Origin: Candidatus Manganitrophus noduliformans
Lineage (GTDB): Bacteria > Nitrospirota > Nitrospiria > SBBL01 > Manganitrophaceae
Assembly: GCF_012184425.1 (NCBI RefSeq)
Contig: NZ_VTOW01000001.1
Location: forward strand, 682,001-746,000
Length of the DNA: 64,000 bases
Direction: 5' to 3'
Below the pieces are notes generated by a model, which saw only the letters and a list, made by a program, of their open reading frames with translations, was not told the origin of the DNA and ran no database searches. Below, piece by piece: positions 17,877 to 27,588 of the stretch. The position numbers and the translations under genes were made by a program. Every line of letters begins with the position of its first letter. The first letter of the stretch is position 1.

Positions 17877-19922
17877 ATGGAGAACACATCGTTCGTCATA
17901 CTCTTCTCGCTTATCTGCGCCGGCGTGGGGATTGCCTACGCCCTCTACCTTTCCTTCTGGGTGATGAGACTCGATGCGGGAACCCCTGAGATGAGAAAGA
18001 TTCAGGCCGCGATCCACGAAGGGGCTCAGGCGTATATGATCCGGCAATTTAAAACGATCTCCATTGTCGCGGCGGTCCTTTTTGTTCTTCTCTGGGTCTC
18101 CGGAATTTGGTCGGAGCATTTCGGCCTGCTGACCGCCACCGGTTTTCTGGTCGGGGGGGTCGCTTCCGGAATCTCCGGTTATGTCGGGATGATGGTCGCG
18201 GTGCGCGCCAACGCGCGGACGGCCCAGGCGGCCCATCAGGGGATGAATGCCGCGCTGCAGGTCGCCTTTCGCGGCGGGGCGGTCACCGGCCTTCTCCTGA
18301 TTAGTTTAGGGCTTCTGGCCGTGACCGGATTCTATGCCGTCGCCTCCGCGATCGCCGGGGAAGAGAAAACCATTCCGGCCCTTCTTTCGTTGGGGCTGGG
18401 GGGGAGCTTGATCTCCCTCTTCGCCCGGGTCGGCGGGGGAATCTACACGAAAGCGGCCGACGTCGGGGCCGATCTCGTCGGAAAAGTGGAGGCGGGGATT
18501 CCGGAAGACGATCCGCGCAACCCGGCGGTGATCGCCGATAACGTCGGCGACAATGTCGGCGACTGCGCCGGGATGGCGGCCGATCTCTTCGAGACCTATG
18601 CCGTGACGACGGTGGCGACGATGGCGCTGGCCCATCTCCTCTATCCCGATGCGAAGAATGCGATTCTTTTCCCGCTGATCCTCGGCGGAGTGGCCATTTT
18701 AATGACGATCGTCGGAAGCTGGTTTGTGAAGCTGGGGCCGGGGGGCGGAATCATGCCGGCCCTTTACAAAGGGTTCGCCGCGACCGGCATCCTCTCTGCG
18801 GTCGCCTTCTACCCGGTGACCGCTTGGCTCATGGATGGGGTCGGCGGCATCCCGGTGATCAACTACTACCTCACGGCATTGATCGGATTGGGGGTGACCC
18901 TCGCCCTGGTGGTGATCACCGACTACTACACCGCGAAGAAGTTCAGCCCGGTCCAAGAGATCGCGCGGGCCTCCGTGACCGGCCACGGAACCAACATCAT
19001 CGCGGGACTGGCGGTCTCTCTTCAAGCGACCGCGCTCCCGGTGCTCGTGATCGCCGGAGCGATTCTCGCCAGCCATTCGCTGGCCGGCCTCTTCGGCGTG
19101 GCGATCGCGGCGGAGGCGATGTTGACGATGGCGGGGATCGTCGTGGCGATCGACTCCTTCGGCCCGATCACCGACAACGCCGGGGGGATCGCCGAGATGG
19201 CGAACATGGGGAAAGAGGTTCGCGACGTCACCGATCCGCTCGACGCCGTCGGCAACACCACCAAGGCGGTGACGAAAGGGTACGCGATCGGATCGGCGGG
19301 GCTCGCCGCGATCGTCCTTTTTTCGGAATATACCCGCTCGGTTTCCAAGGCGGGGGCGGTAATGGTTTTTGATCTCTCCGACCCGCTGGTCCTGGTCGGC
19401 CTCTTCATCGGCGGGATGCTTCCTTTCCTCTTCGCCGCCTATTTGATGAAGGCGGTCGGAGAGGCGGCCGGTTCGATCGTCGAAGAGGTGCGGCGGCAGT
19501 TCAAGGAGATCAAGGGGATCATGGAGGGGACCGGCAAGCCCGATTACGGCCGGTGCGTCGATATCGTGACGATCGCCGCGCTTCAGAAGATGATGGTGCC
19601 GTCGCTGATTCCGGTCTTGGCGCCGTTGATCGTCGGGGTGATCCTCGGACCGAAGGCGCTCGGAGGGGTCTTGGTCGGGAGCATTGTGACCGGTCTTTTC
19701 GTCGCCGTCTCGATGACCTCCGGCGGGGCGGCGTGGGACAACGCGAAGAAATATATCGAAGAGGGCCATCACGGCGGGAAGAAGAGTCCGGCCCATCAGG
19801 CGGCGGTCACCGGCGATACGGTCGGCGATCCCTACAAAGACACGGCCGGACCGGGGATCAACCCGATGATCAAGGTGATCAACCTCGTGGCCGTTCTGAT
19901 CGGTGTGTTGCTGTTCGCCTAA
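17877..19922 (+). CDS. hppA: Membrane-bound proton-pumping pyrophosphatase, K+-independent type
   Basis: 681 residues with about 16 membrane segments. The substrate loops are complete: [20 protein letters not shown] followed by [27 protein letters not shown], and a C-terminal [18 protein letters not shown]. The family couples PPi hydrolysis to ion pumping. The switch region reads [15 protein letters not shown]: lysine at the K/A position and threonine three residues later are the pattern of K+-independent H+ pumps rather than K+-dependent (often Na+) pumps. It is monocistronic, with its own promoter and a bidirectional terminator after it. Confidence 0.96.
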   Translation: MENTSFVILFSLICAGVGIAYALYLSFWVMRLDAGTPEMRKIQAAIHEGAQAYMIRQFKTISIVAAVLFVLLWVSGIWSEHFGLLTATGFLVGGVASGISGYVGMMVAVRANARTAQAAHQGMNAALQVAFRGGAVTGLLLISLGLLAVTGFYAVASAIAGEEKTIPALLSLGLGGSLISLFARVGGGIYTKAADVGADLVGKVEAGIPEDDPRNPAVIADNVGDNVGDCAGMAADLFETYAVTTVATMALAHLLYPDAKNAILFPLILGGVAILMTIVGSWFVKLGPGGGIMPALYKGFAATGILSAVAFYPVTAWLMDGVGGIPVINYYLTALIGLGVTLALVVITDYYTAKKFSPVQEIARASVTGHGTNIIAGLAVSLQATALPVLVIAGAILASHSLAGLFGVAIAAEAMLTMAGIVVAIDSFGPITDNAGGIAEMANMGKEVRDVTDPLDAVGNTTKAVTKGYAIGSAGLAAIVLFSEYTRSVSKAGAVMVFDLSDPLVLVGLFIGGMLPFLFAAYLMKAVGEAAGSIVEEVRRQFKEIKGIMEGTGKPDYGRCVDIVTIAALQKMMVPSLIPVLAPLIVGVILGPKALGGVLVGSIVTGLFVAVSMTSGGAAWDNAKKYIEEGHHGGKKSPAHQAAVTGDTVGDPYKDTAGPGINPMIKVINLVAVLIGVLLFA

Positions 19923-19924
19923 AA

Positions 19925-20079
19925 GGCAGGGGTCGGGTGCTGGGGGCCAGGGGCCGGTAAAGCAAAAACAGAATAAAAAAGGGATGGAGAAAATCCATCC
20001 CTTTTTTATTTCGATTTTTCATTTTCTATTTTTTGTTTTTTATTTCCCCGACCCCCGATCCCTGGCCCCCGACCCCTTG
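19925..20079. repeat. Pair of inverted G/C-rich dispersed repeats flanking a terminator
   Basis: A G-rich stretch of about 33 bases (19925-19957, containing GGGGTCGGG and GGGGGCCAGGGG) and a complementary-style C-rich stretch (20046-20079, containing CCCTGGCCCCCGACCCC) lie on either side of the hairpin at 19975-20007. They look like oppositely oriented copies of one degenerate repeat. The second copy is read as the C-terminal tail of NrdR. Confidence 0.5.
19975..20007. terminator. Bidirectional intrinsic terminator between hppA and nrdR
   Basis: GGGATGGA (19981-19988) and TCCATCCC (19994-20001) pair around GAAAA. The stem is flanked by an A-run on the left (19975-19980) and a T-run on the right (20002-20007), so it works as an intrinsic terminator in both orientations between the two convergent genes. 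Confidence 0.85.
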
Positions 20080-20544
20080 TTTCTCCTGGCCCTGCTCTCC
20101 GAGAAGCGCCTTCAGCTCCGACATAAACTGATTGACATCTTTGAACTCCCGGTAAACCGAGGCAAAGCGGACATAGGCGACCTGGTCAATCGCGTGCAGC
20201 TGCCGCATGACCTCCTCGCCGACGACCCGGCTTTCGATTTCGGTCTCCCCCATCTCCTGGATTTTTTTTTCGATCCGGGTGACGACTGCTTCGAGGAGAT
20301 CGACGCTGACCGGCCGCTTCTCGCAGGCCTTCTTGAGTCCTGAAAAAATTTTATGGCGATCGAACGGCTCGCGCCGGCCGTCCTTTTTGATCACCATCGG
20401 AAAGATCTCCTCCACCCGTTCGTAGGTGGTGAAGCGCCGCTGGCAGTGGAGACACTCCCGGCGCCGGCGGATGACCTCCCCCTCTTTGCTGAGGCGGGAG
20501 TCGACCACCTTATCTTCCAGATGGCTACAGAATGGACATTGCAT
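20026..20544 (-). CDS. nrdR: Transcriptional repressor NrdR
   Basis: 172 residues. It starts with the zinc ribbon [17 protein letters not shown]...CLHCQRRF and continues with the ATP-cone domain ([16 protein letters not shown]). NrdR represses ribonucleotide reductase genes according to ATP/dATP. The last 20 or so residues ([20 protein letters not shown]) exceed the family norm and derive from the G/C-rich repeat at 20046-20079. It is 27 bases downstream of glyA, a neighbour it has in many genomes. Confidence 0.95.
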   Translation of the reverse strand: MQCPFCSHLEDKVVDSRLSKEGEVIRRRRECLHCQRRFTTYERVEEIFPMVIKKDGRREPFDRHKIFSGLKKACEKRPVSVDLLEAVVTRIEKKIQEMGETEIESRVVGEEVMRQLHAIDQVAYVRFASVYREFKDVNQFMSELKALLGEQGQEKQGVGGQGSGVGEIKNKK

Positions 20545-20571
20545 GTTTCAAATCGGGGGCGGGCCCCTGCC

Positions 20572-21816
20572 TTAGTGTGGGAATCGCTTACAGACGGCTT
20601 GAACTTGTCGTCGAACCTCTTCCAGAACCCGCTCATCCTTTTGATGGCGGACGACGGTATCGATGAAGGAGGCGATTTCATCCATTTCTTTCTCTTTCAT
20701 CCCGCGGTTGGTGACGTTCGGCGTTCCCAATCGGATGCCGCTCGTCTGGGCCGGAGGACGCTCATCAAAGGGGACGGCATTCTTGTTCACGGTGATCCCC
20801 GCCGCTTCCAGCGCATCTTCCGCCTCTTTCCCGGTAATTCCCTGCTTGGTCAAATCGACGAGCATCAGATGGTTGTCGGTTCCCCCCGAGACGATCTGAT
20901 AACCTCGCGAGACCAGCCCGTTTGCAAGGGCGGCCGCATTGGCGACGATCTGCTTTTGATAAGTGACGAACTCCGGGCGGAGCGCCTCTTTCAGAGCGAC
21001 CGCTTTGGCCGCGATGACATGCATCAGCGGGCCCCCCTGGATGCCGGGGAAAATCGTTTTGTCGATGATTTTGGCGTGCTTCTGAAGGGAGAGGATCATC
21101 CCGCCCCGCGGACCGCGCAGGGTCTTATGGGTGGTGGTCGTCACGAAATCGGCGTAGGGAACCGGCGAGGGGTGGACCTTCGCCGCCACCAGGCCGGCGA
21201 TGTGGGCCATGTCGACCATCAGGTAGGCCCCGATTCGGTCGGCGATCTCTTTGAATTTCGGAAAATCCAAGATGCGGGAATAGGCCGAGGCGCCGACGAC
21301 GATCATCTTGGGACGCTCCCGCTCGGCGGTCGCCGCAACTTCATCATAATCGATCCGGCCGGTCTCTTTCCGAACCCCATAGGAGACCACTTTATAGAGC
21401 ATCCCGGAGAAATTGACCGGGCTTCCGTGGGTGAGGTGCCCCCCGTGGGCCAGGTTCATTCCAAGGATCGTATCGCCCGGCTTGAGGACGGAGAAGTAAA
21501 CCGCCATGTTGGCCTGCGAGCCGGAGTGGGGCTGGACGTTGACATGTTCGGCCCCGAAGATCTGCTTGGCCCGCTCGATCGCGAGCGATTCGACCACATC
21601 GACATACTGGCAGCCGCCGTAATAGCGCCGTCCGGGGTAGCCCTCGGCATATTTGTTGGTCATGATCGATCCCTGCGCTTCCAGGACCGCGCGGCTGACG
21701 TAATTCTCGGAGGCGATGAGGATAAGCTTCTCCTCCTCGCGCTTTTCCTCCTGGCGGATCGCCTGTTCCACCTCCGGGTCGATCGCTTTTAAGCTGAAAT
21801 CTTTTTGATCACTCAT
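20572..21816 (-). CDS. glyA: Serine hydroxymethyltransferase
   Basis: A 414-residue PLP enzyme interconverting serine plus tetrahydrofolate with glycine plus methylene-tetrahydrofolate. The Schiff-base lysine is Lys231 in [15 protein letters not shown], and the substrate/PLP motifs [19 protein letters not shown] and HSGSQANM are intact. It is full length. It lies between rpiB (57 bases upstream) and nrdR on the minus strand, the common rpiB-glyA-nrdR order. Confidence 0.97.
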   Translation of the reverse strand: MSDQKDFSLKAIDPEVEQAIRQEEKREEEKLILIASENYVSRAVLEAQGSIMTNKYAEGYPGRRYYGGCQYVDVVESLAIERAKQIFGAEHVNVQPHSGSQANMAVYFSVLKPGDTILGMNLAHGGHLTHGSPVNFSGMLYKVVSYGVRKETGRIDYDEVAATAERERPKMIVVGASAYSRILDFPKFKEIADRIGAYLMVDMAHIAGLVAAKVHPSPVPYADFVTTTTHKTLRGPRGGMILSLQKHAKIIDKTIFPGIQGGPLMHVIAAKAVALKEALRPEFVTYQKQIVANAAALANGLVSRGYQIVSGGTDNHLMLVDLTKQGITGKEAEDALEAAGITVNKNAVPFDERPPAQTSGIRLGTPNVTNRGMKEKEMDEIASFIDTVVRHQKDERVLEEVRRQVQAVCKRFPH

Positions 21817-21873
21817 CTCGAAATCCTCAACGCTATTTTCTATTGTGGATGAACCGTTTCCTTCTCGGGCCGA

Positions 21874-22323
21874 TCAATCGGGATGGGCCTTTTCGATGGC
21901 GTGAATTTTATCAAGTCGTCGTTGATGGCGTCCCGCTTCGAAATCGGTTTCGAGCCAGATCCGGACGATTTGGACCGCCGTCTCCTCGTCGAGAACCCGC
22001 TCTCCCAGGACAAGGACGTTTGCATCGTTGTGACGCCGGCTCGCCTCGGCGGTGACGGCGTTATGGCAGAGTGCCGCGCGGACGCCGGGAAACTTGTTGG
22101 CCGTAATCGACATGCCGATGCCGGTTCCGCAGATGAGAATGCCGCGGTCGAGCGTCCCCTTCGAAACCGATTCGGCCACCTGGATGGCATAATCGGGGTA
22201 GTCGACCGAGTCGCGACCGTCGGCGCCGAAATCGACGGCGTCCACTTTTTTTTCGGACAGATACCGGAGGATCCGATTTTTCAGCCCGAAACCGGCATGA
22301 TCTGAGGCGATCGCAAGCTTCAT
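21874..22323 (-). CDS. rpiB: Ribose-5-phosphate isomerase B
   Basis: 149 residues. The RpiB/LacAB family is recognisable from ASDHAGFGLK at the N-terminus, the catalytic Cys65 in ILICGTGIGMSI and CHNAVTAEASRRHNDANVL further on. It interconverts ribose 5-phosphate and ribulose 5-phosphate in the pentose phosphate pathway. It is the first gene of the rpiB-glyA-nrdR run. Confidence 0.95.
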   Translation of the reverse strand: MKLAIASDHAGFGLKNRILRYLSEKKVDAVDFGADGRDSVDYPDYAIQVAESVSKGTLDRGILICGTGIGMSITANKFPGVRAALCHNAVTAEASRRHNDANVLVLGERVLDEETAVQIVRIWLETDFEAGRHQRRLDKIHAIEKAHPD

Positions 22324-22347
22324 TATCAGTCTCTATCAAGTCCTGGG

Positions 22348-22377
22348 ATGGTAGCGAATCCCTCCTCCCCCTGTCAA
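22348..22377 (-). promoter_or_regulatory. Predicted sigma-70 promoter of rpiB-glyA-nrdR
   Basis: On the minus strand TTGACA (22377-22372), an 18-base spacer and TACCAT (22353-22348) lie 25 bases before the rpiB start. The -35 is consensus; the -10 is weak. Confidence 0.4.
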
Positions 22378-22448
22378 GGAGAATCGGGTTTCGAAAAGCG
22401 GAAGAGAAAGAGAAGTTATGGAGGAGGAGCGGGCGGAGCCGAACGGCG

Positions 22449-23102
22449 TCAGAGCATCTCTCGGAGCGCCTGCTCCGCCTCTTTCCTGACGAGCGCGACC
22501 ACTTTATCGCCGGGAATCAGCTCGGTGTCTCCTTTCGGAATGACGACTTCATCCCCCCGGAGGATTGAGATGAAGATCGCCCCCTCGGGGAGTTGGATCT
22601 CTCGGATCTTCTTCCCCATCATTCCGGAGGAGCGGGAGAGATCGACCTCGATGATCTCGACATTCCCCGCCCGGAGGGTCACCAGTGGGATCACCATATC
22701 TTCCGCCTTCACCTGTTCTTCAATCAACGAATCGATCAGCCGGGTCGAGCTGACGGTGGCATCGATCCCCAACGTGGAAAAAAGCGATTCGTTCCGCGGG
22801 TCGTTCACGCGGGCGATGGTGCGCGGGCATTTGAAAACCGCTTTGGCGACCTGGCAGATGACGAGGTTATCCTCATCGGTCCCGGTGACCGCCACGAGAA
22901 CGTCGGCGCGATTGGCCCCCGCCTCTCGAAGAATGCTGACGCGGGAGCCGTTTCCCTCCATCAACGACTCCCCGAACTCCCTCGCCAGGCCGGCGGTTTT
23001 CGTCTTGTCTTTTTCGATCAGCAGGACCTCATGTTCTTCCGCCAGAAGCAGCTTCGTTAGGTTATATCCGACCTTTCCCCCGCCGACGATAATAATGTAC
23101 AC
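22449..23102 (-). CDS. TrkA-type protein with N and C domains (potassium uptake regulator)
   Basis: A 217-residue cytoplasmic protein. The RCK/TrkA-N Rossmann domain starts MYIIIVGGGKVGYNLTKLLL, with an acidic residue ending strand 2 (LLIEKD). A TrkA-C domain follows from about residue 140 (VEIIEVDLSRSSGMMGKKIR). Such proteins gate Trk/Ktr potassium channels in response to NAD(H), ATP or c-di-AMP. It lies 3 bases downstream of a second, single-domain TrkA-N gene. No TrkH/KtrB membrane partner is present in the window. Confidence 0.87.
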   Translation of the reverse strand: MYIIIVGGGKVGYNLTKLLLAEEHEVLLIEKDKTKTAGLAREFGESLMEGNGSRVSILREAGANRADVLVAVTGTDEDNLVICQVAKAVFKCPRTIARVNDPRNESLFSTLGIDATVSSTRLIDSLIEEQVKAEDMVIPLVTLRAGNVEIIEVDLSRSSGMMGKKIREIQLPEGAIFISILRGDEVVIPKGDTELIPGDKVVALVRKEAEQALREML

Positions 23103-23105
23103 CGG

Positions 23106-23510
23106 TTAGACCCCCTTCTCCAACATCTTCAACATCTCTTGTAGAGCGAAATTCGTGGGGCAGACCGTCTCAAGGCCGAGATCGCGATAGACCGAAGAAA
23201 GGGTCGGATCGAAGACCCGGATGAGGACCTTCGGAATCTTGTACTTCTTTTGCATCGCCTGAGAGACCATCAAATTGATATTATCACTTCCGGTCACGGC
23301 GATGAAAACGTCGACCGGTTCCGCGAAGACCAGGTCGGCCGTTTCTTCATTAAAAATATTCCCGCCGACCCGCTGAATGCTTTCATGTTCTTCGAGGTTT
23401 TTGAATTTTGTCTCTTCCGCATCGACAATGGTGATTTTATGCCCTTTCTGAACCAGGGCGTTCGCCAGACGCGATCCGAGCCTTCCGGAGCCAAGAATCA
23501 CAATATGCAT
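23106..23510 (-). CDS. Single-domain TrkA-N (RCK) protein
   Basis: A 134-residue Rossmann domain only, with GSGRLGSRLANAL as the dinucleotide loop and a VDAEE end of strand 2. The TrkA-C half is absent. I start at the ATG at 23510, preceded by TTGGGGAAACG; the open frame further upstream has no family residues. Together with the next gene it probably forms a heteromeric nucleotide-sensing ring on a potassium transporter, an inference from adjacency. Confidence 0.82.
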   Translation of the reverse strand: MHIVILGSGRLGSRLANALVQKGHKITIVDAEETKFKNLEEHESIQRVGGNIFNEETADLVFAEPVDVFIAVTGSDNINLMVSQAMQKKYKIPKVLIRVFDPTLSSVYRDLGLETVCPTNFALQEMLKMLEKGV

Positions 23511-23624
23511 CGTTTCCCCAAGGGTCAATTTGTCTACAGTATAATCGTTTGGCCCGGGAAGTTCAAAGGGGGAGCCCCGATCACGACCCGGCCTCATCAT
23601 GTGATCTGTGCGTTATACGCGCCG

Positions 23625-24203
23625 TTACTCTTGCGCCCCCTTCGGCAACTTATCGATGAGCACCTCGCAGGGAGAATGCCGAAGGATGATGTCCGATGTT
23701 CTCCCCAAGATGGCGTCCCGTAATCCCGGCTCGGACCGGATTCCCAGGATGATCATATCGACATCCCGATCCCGTGCAATCCGGGCGATCTCCTCCCCCG
23801 CCAGACGGGCCCGTTGAAGAATCTTCTGGAAGGGAAGCCCATGGAGCTTGACGATGGAGCAGGCCCGCTCCAACGCTTCGTTTCCCTCCTGCTCCGCGTC
23901 GGGGAGGGGGATCCCCAGCGGCATCGTGCGGGGGACTTCCACCACGTAGGTCAGGAGAATCTCCGCCCCCTGTTCGGAGCCGAGCCGGCAGGCCAATTCG
24001 ACCCCTCGCTCCGCATAGGGCAGACCGACGGTCGGGACCAGAATCTTTTTGACGGCAAAAACCGAGTGGCGCGCTTTTGCGGCGGCCGCCGGGATGTAAT
24101 CGGGGGGATGAAGCATCCACCAGAGGATCGAGATGAGCGAAACAACAAAGAAAAGGGCGATCACCCCTCCCAGGGGGTTGATCTGATCGATCAGATCGAT
24201 CAT
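23625..24203 (-). CDS. Membrane-anchored universal stress protein (UspA domain)
   Basis: 192 residues. A single transmembrane segment at about residues 10-31 (VIALFFVVSLISILWWM) is followed by a UspA fold starting VKKILVPTVGLPYAERGVEL. Usp domains bind ATP or act as regulatory subunits. Fusion to a membrane anchor after an amino-acid permease gene suggests that it modulates the permease, an inference. It overlaps the preceding small membrane-protein gene by 4 bases, so APC permease, small protein and Usp are one operon. Confidence 0.8.
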   Translation of the reverse strand: MIDLIDQINPLGGVIALFFVVSLISILWWMLHPPDYIPAAAAKARHSVFAVKKILVPTVGLPYAERGVELACRLGSEQGAEILLTYVVEVPRTMPLGIPLPDAEQEGNEALERACSIVKLHGLPFQKILQRARLAGEEIARIARDRDVDMIILGIRSEPGLRDAILGRTSDIILRHSPCEVLIDKLPKGAQE

Positions 24204-24451
24204 CTCTCCGCGACCTCCCCTCCCCCTCCCCCTTTCGACAATGCTTTATAGATGAGATAAAAACGATAACTCCCGATCAGCAGGAAAAGAGAGCCGATCA
24301 GATAGGCCGGCCAGGAGGCGTGACGGAAGAAGGCGCGGTAGAGGATCGCCCCGCCGACCGCGAAATAGAGGAACATATTAATCATCAGGACCTTGTCTCG
24401 AAGAGACAACGATCGAAGCGTCGCCATGATGCGCTCTTTATTGTGAAGCAT
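24200..24451 (-). CDS. Small two-helix membrane protein in the permease-Usp operon
   Basis: 83 residues starting MLHNKERIMATLRSLSLRDK, with two hydrophobic helices (about 30-47 and 52-70) and a GGGGGE tail. The ATG at 24451 overlaps the permease stop by 14 bases and has GAGG 6 bases upstream; an ATG at 24427 is an alternative. Its stop overlaps the Usp start by 4 bases. No family recognised. Context suggests a small accessory subunit of the APC permease. Confidence 0.65.
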   Translation of the reverse strand: MLHNKERIMATLRSLSLRDKVLMINMFLYFAVGGAILYRAFFRHASWPAYLIGSLFLLIGSYRFYLIYKALSKGGGGGEVAER

Positions 24452-26006
24452 GTTTGGCCTCTTTCTTATTCCGTTCCGCCAGGGCATGCTTGTATTGCTC
24501 CAGGAGATCGAATTCCTCCGCAGAGGTGAGAATGGCGATCTGCTCCTTCTCCCAGTCGCGTGGAAGGTTGGAAAAAAGGGGGTGCCTGTTCTTCCACCGA
24601 TACCAGAGATAAACCGCGAGCCAGAGGAGGACCCAACCGGGACCGGCGACCCGTCCGAGGGCATGCGTCCAGAGGACCACCCCCATCATCGCCAGGGTCG
24701 CAAAGGCGCCGACGATGCCGAGGATCGGAATATAGATTCCCTTGAACTGAATATTAAACGGCATCCGGTAGGGCCGCGGGGTATAGGGGTCTTTGATCCG
24801 CAGCGCGATCAGGGCGATGAAGCTCAAAAAATAGGCGAGCGTCGCGCCGAAGGCGTACATATTGACCATCGTATCCATGGCGTGGGGGCCGGTGAGAAAG
24901 CTGAAGATCACCTGAGCCGCCGCCACGACCGAGAAGAAGACGACCGCCCGCACGGGGGTCCGGAATTTCGGATGGACCGCGCTGAACCAAGGGCTCAAGA
25001 GGTGGCTCTCGCTCATGCTGTAGCTCAGTCGGGAGGCCCCCATCACCCCCGTGTTGGCCGAAATGAGGACGATCGTGGCGCCGAGGACCGCGGCGGCATG
25101 ACCGGCCAGAAAACCGATGTAGGGAATGGCGCTGGCCAAGACCGCGACCGGATCGGACTCCCGCTCGGCCAATGCCTGCCAGGGAAGGACCCCCAGGGCC
25201 AGGATCGGGAAGGCCATCGCGAAGAGGAGGACCACGCAGATCAATGAGACCGATGTTCTCGGAATAATCGTCGCGGGACGGCGGGTTTCCTGCGCCGCCT
25301 GCGAGACCGATTCCAATCCGACGTAAGAGATAATGGCGACCGAAACGGCGTAAAAGAATTGCTCCGTCGAGGGGAATTCAGTCTTGAATTGAAAGACGAC
25401 CATCTCCGGTTTCCAGGCAAAGAGAAAACCGAAGACGATAATGATCGTCTCTAAGACCATATCCAGGCCGCCGATGAGCGAATTGAAGAGAGAAGATTCT
25501 CGAATCCCCCGGATATTGAGGATCATCAGAAGGACGATCAGGAAGAGCGATTCGGCCGCCCAGATCAGATTGATTCCTTGGAAAGGGCCGATATCGATTG
25601 CGAATTCGCGGATGGCCGGGAAGAAGAAGTTGATATACCCGGCGGAAGCGGTCGCGAAGAGCGAAATGCAGATGGTGTAATCGAGCAGCAGCGCGGCGCC
25701 GGCGATCAACCCCCAGATATCGCCCAGCCCCCGCGTCGTGTAGTATTGGCCTCCCCCCGCCACCGGATAGGCGGAGGCGAGCTCGGTATAGGCGAAGCCG
25801 ATTAAGATGTAGACGAAACCGGCGGCGGCGAAGGCGAGCGGCGTCGCCCCATGGGCGGCGCCCATCACCAGGCCGAGCGCCACATAAACATCGGCGCCGA
25901 CGTCGGCGTAGCCCCAGGTAAAGGAGCCCCAGATGGAAACATCCCTTCGAAGCTCGACAGGAGCTCCGGGGAGCGCGGCGGACGGCGCTCGAACTTCAGA
26001 TGTCAT
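24438..26006 (-). CDS. APC superfamily amino acid/polyamine permease
   Basis: A 522-residue inner-membrane permease with 12 predicted segments. The first helix region (GSFTWGYADVGADVYVALGL) and the conserved ELASAYPVAGGGQYYTTRGL after helix 2 are APC hallmarks, as is GLESVSQAAQETRRPATIIP further on. Substrate unknown. It is the first gene of a minus-strand set with a small membrane protein and a Usp protein. A long acidic C-terminal tail (about 60 residues) may be the contact surface for those partners. Confidence 0.87.
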   Translation of the reverse strand: MTSEVRAPSAALPGAPVELRRDVSIWGSFTWGYADVGADVYVALGLVMGAAHGATPLAFAAAGFVYILIGFAYTELASAYPVAGGGQYYTTRGLGDIWGLIAGAALLLDYTICISLFATASAGYINFFFPAIREFAIDIGPFQGINLIWAAESLFLIVLLMILNIRGIRESSLFNSLIGGLDMVLETIIIVFGFLFAWKPEMVVFQFKTEFPSTEQFFYAVSVAIISYVGLESVSQAAQETRRPATIIPRTSVSLICVVLLFAMAFPILALGVLPWQALAERESDPVAVLASAIPYIGFLAGHAAAVLGATIVLISANTGVMGASRLSYSMSESHLLSPWFSAVHPKFRTPVRAVVFFSVVAAAQVIFSFLTGPHAMDTMVNMYAFGATLAYFLSFIALIALRIKDPYTPRPYRMPFNIQFKGIYIPILGIVGAFATLAMMGVVLWTHALGRVAGPGWVLLWLAVYLWYRWKNRHPLFSNLPRDWEKEQIAILTSAEEFDLLEQYKHALAERNKKEAKHASQ

Positions 26007-26394
26007 CGTCTATTCTCAAAGCGCCGGAGAGACGGCCGCCGCTTTCTCGATTGGGTCTGTCTGCTTTATTCATAAGGAAAACGTGACACTCTGCTTGTCT
26101 GATTCGATTCCCGCAATCCAAGAGCGACCCGGCTCTCCCCGCATGAAGGACGATAGTATAGGCCAGCATCCGGGGGAAGTCAACCAAAGCGCCCCTCCCC
26201 TTGCCCTCCCCGCTCGGTCAATTTAAAGTATACCCGAATTCAAAGACGACGCGTGAGCCCCCGACCCCCCTCTCCGAAAGGGGAATGAAGGTCCTCCAAA
26301 AAGGGGATTGTATCGACGGAAAGAGAGACGGTATGATGGAGTAAATTCTTTGAGATAACCCGGATTGTTGTAGCCCTTACCATGGAGGATCATC
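26007..26394. other. Intergenic region, 388 bases, no gene seen
   Basis: Divergent spacer between the APC permease and the DUF2892 gene. I see no convincing open frame, RNA gene or hairpin. It presumably holds both promoters, but no clear -35/-10 pair stood out. Confidence 0.5.
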
Positions 26395-26643
26395 ATGAAA
26401 GCGTATAAAGGTTATAAGGCGTATAACGTGGGTGGCTGGGATCGCGGTGTTCGGTACTCGATTGGTCTTCTTTTTCCTGTCCTCGCCCTCGTTTCGGGGA
26501 AGAGCCGTTGGGCGCGGACGGCGATGTGGGTGATCGGGCTCGATGGGCTTCTCACCGCTTTCTTCCGGTTCAGCCCGCTGAATCATCTGCTGGGAGTCTC
26601 GACCTACCCGAGGTGGAAAAGGCTCCTCCCGTTTGCGAGGTAG
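26395..26643 (+). CDS. DUF2892 (YgaP-like) small membrane protein
   Basis: 82 residues. The opening YNVGGWDRGVRYSIGL is the DUF2892 signature (N-V-G-x-x-D-R-x-x-R). Two hydrophobic helices follow, and the end FSPLNHLLGVSTY matches the family's C-terminal pattern. An AGGATCATC stretch precedes the ATG. The role is unknown; relatives are often linked with rhodanese or stress genes. The downstream SDR gene begins 42 bases later. Confidence 0.8.
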   Translation: MKAYKGYKAYNVGGWDRGVRYSIGLLFPVLALVSGKSRWARTAMWVIGLDGLLTAFFRFSPLNHLLGVSTYPRWKRLLPFAR

Positions 26644-26685
26644 CATCGATCGGAGCGGCTCGCGGAGCGGGCACGGAGAAACCGT

Positions 26686-27567
26686 ATGGTTTTAGTGACC
26701 GGCGGGACCGGGTTTGTCGGCCGGAGCATCGTCCGCCGCCTCCTTTCTCGGGGAGAGCGGGTCCGGGCGCTTTATCGAAGCGAGCGGCGACGTTTCATCC
26801 AGGATGAAAAAATCGAATGGATCCCCGGAGAGATCGGCTCGCGGGAGAGTCTGCTTCGCGGGGCGAAGGGGGCCGACGCGGTCATCCATCTCGTCGGCAT
26901 TCTGATCGAGCCGGGCGGAGAGACGTTCGAGCAGCTGCATGTCGAAGGAACGCGAAATGTGGTGGAGGCGATGAAGCAGGCCGGGGTGCGCCGCCTCCTC
27001 CACATGAGCGCCCTCGGGAGCGGCCCGAACGCGGCGAGCCGTTATCACCGAACCAAGTGGCAGGCGGAAGAACTCGTCCGCGCCGCATCGCTCGATGCGA
27101 CGATTTTCAGGCCTTCATTGATCTTCGGCCAAGAGGACCGGTCGATCAATCTCCTCGCGAAGATCGCCTCCTACTCGCCGGCGGTCCCGGTCGTCGGGCC
27201 CGGAGAGAATCGTTTTCAACCGGTCTGGGTGGAGGATGTGGCCGAGGCATTCGTCCAATCGCTCCAAAACCCGATTGCTTTCGGAAAGCGCTACGATCTC
27301 TGCGGTCCGCGTGTTTACAGCTTCAATGACCTTATCGATCTGATTCTCCGGACCAAGCGGATCTCCCGTCCGAGAGTCCACCTCCCGATCTGGATGCTCA
27401 AAGGTCCCGCCGCCCTGGCCGAGCGGCTCTTCCCCCGCCCCCCCCTCACCCGCGATCAATTGACGATGCTTCAAGAAGACAACGTTTGCAGTGAGAATGC
27501 CGCCGCGAAGGAGCTCGGCCTCTCGTTTCAGGGGCCGGAAGAGATCTTGCCGACCTACCTCAGATAA
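26686..27567 (+). CDS. NDUFA9-like NAD(P)-binding SDR protein
   Basis: A 293-residue atypical short-chain dehydrogenase. The nucleotide loop is TGGTGFVGRSIV at the N-terminus, with DAVIHLVGIL and HMSALGSG in strands 4-5 and YHRTKWQAEELV as the YxxxK motif region. This form groups with complex I NDUFA9-type and epimerase-like proteins acting on quinone or membrane-linked processes. The exact substrate is unknown. It is convergent with the phospholipase D gene 21 bases downstream. Confidence 0.82.
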   Translation: MVLVTGGTGFVGRSIVRRLLSRGERVRALYRSERRRFIQDEKIEWIPGEIGSRESLLRGAKGADAVIHLVGILIEPGGETFEQLHVEGTRNVVEAMKQAGVRRLLHMSALGSGPNAASRYHRTKWQAEELVRAASLDATIFRPSLIFGQEDRSINLLAKIASYSPAVPVVGPGENRFQPVWVEDVAEAFVQSLQNPIAFGKRYDLCGPRVYSFNDLIDLILRTKRISRPRVHLPIWMLKGPAALAERLFPRPPLTRDQLTMLQEDNVCSENAAAKELGLSFQGPEEILPTYLR

Positions 27568-27588
27568 CGTTTCTTCCGCGTCGATCGA

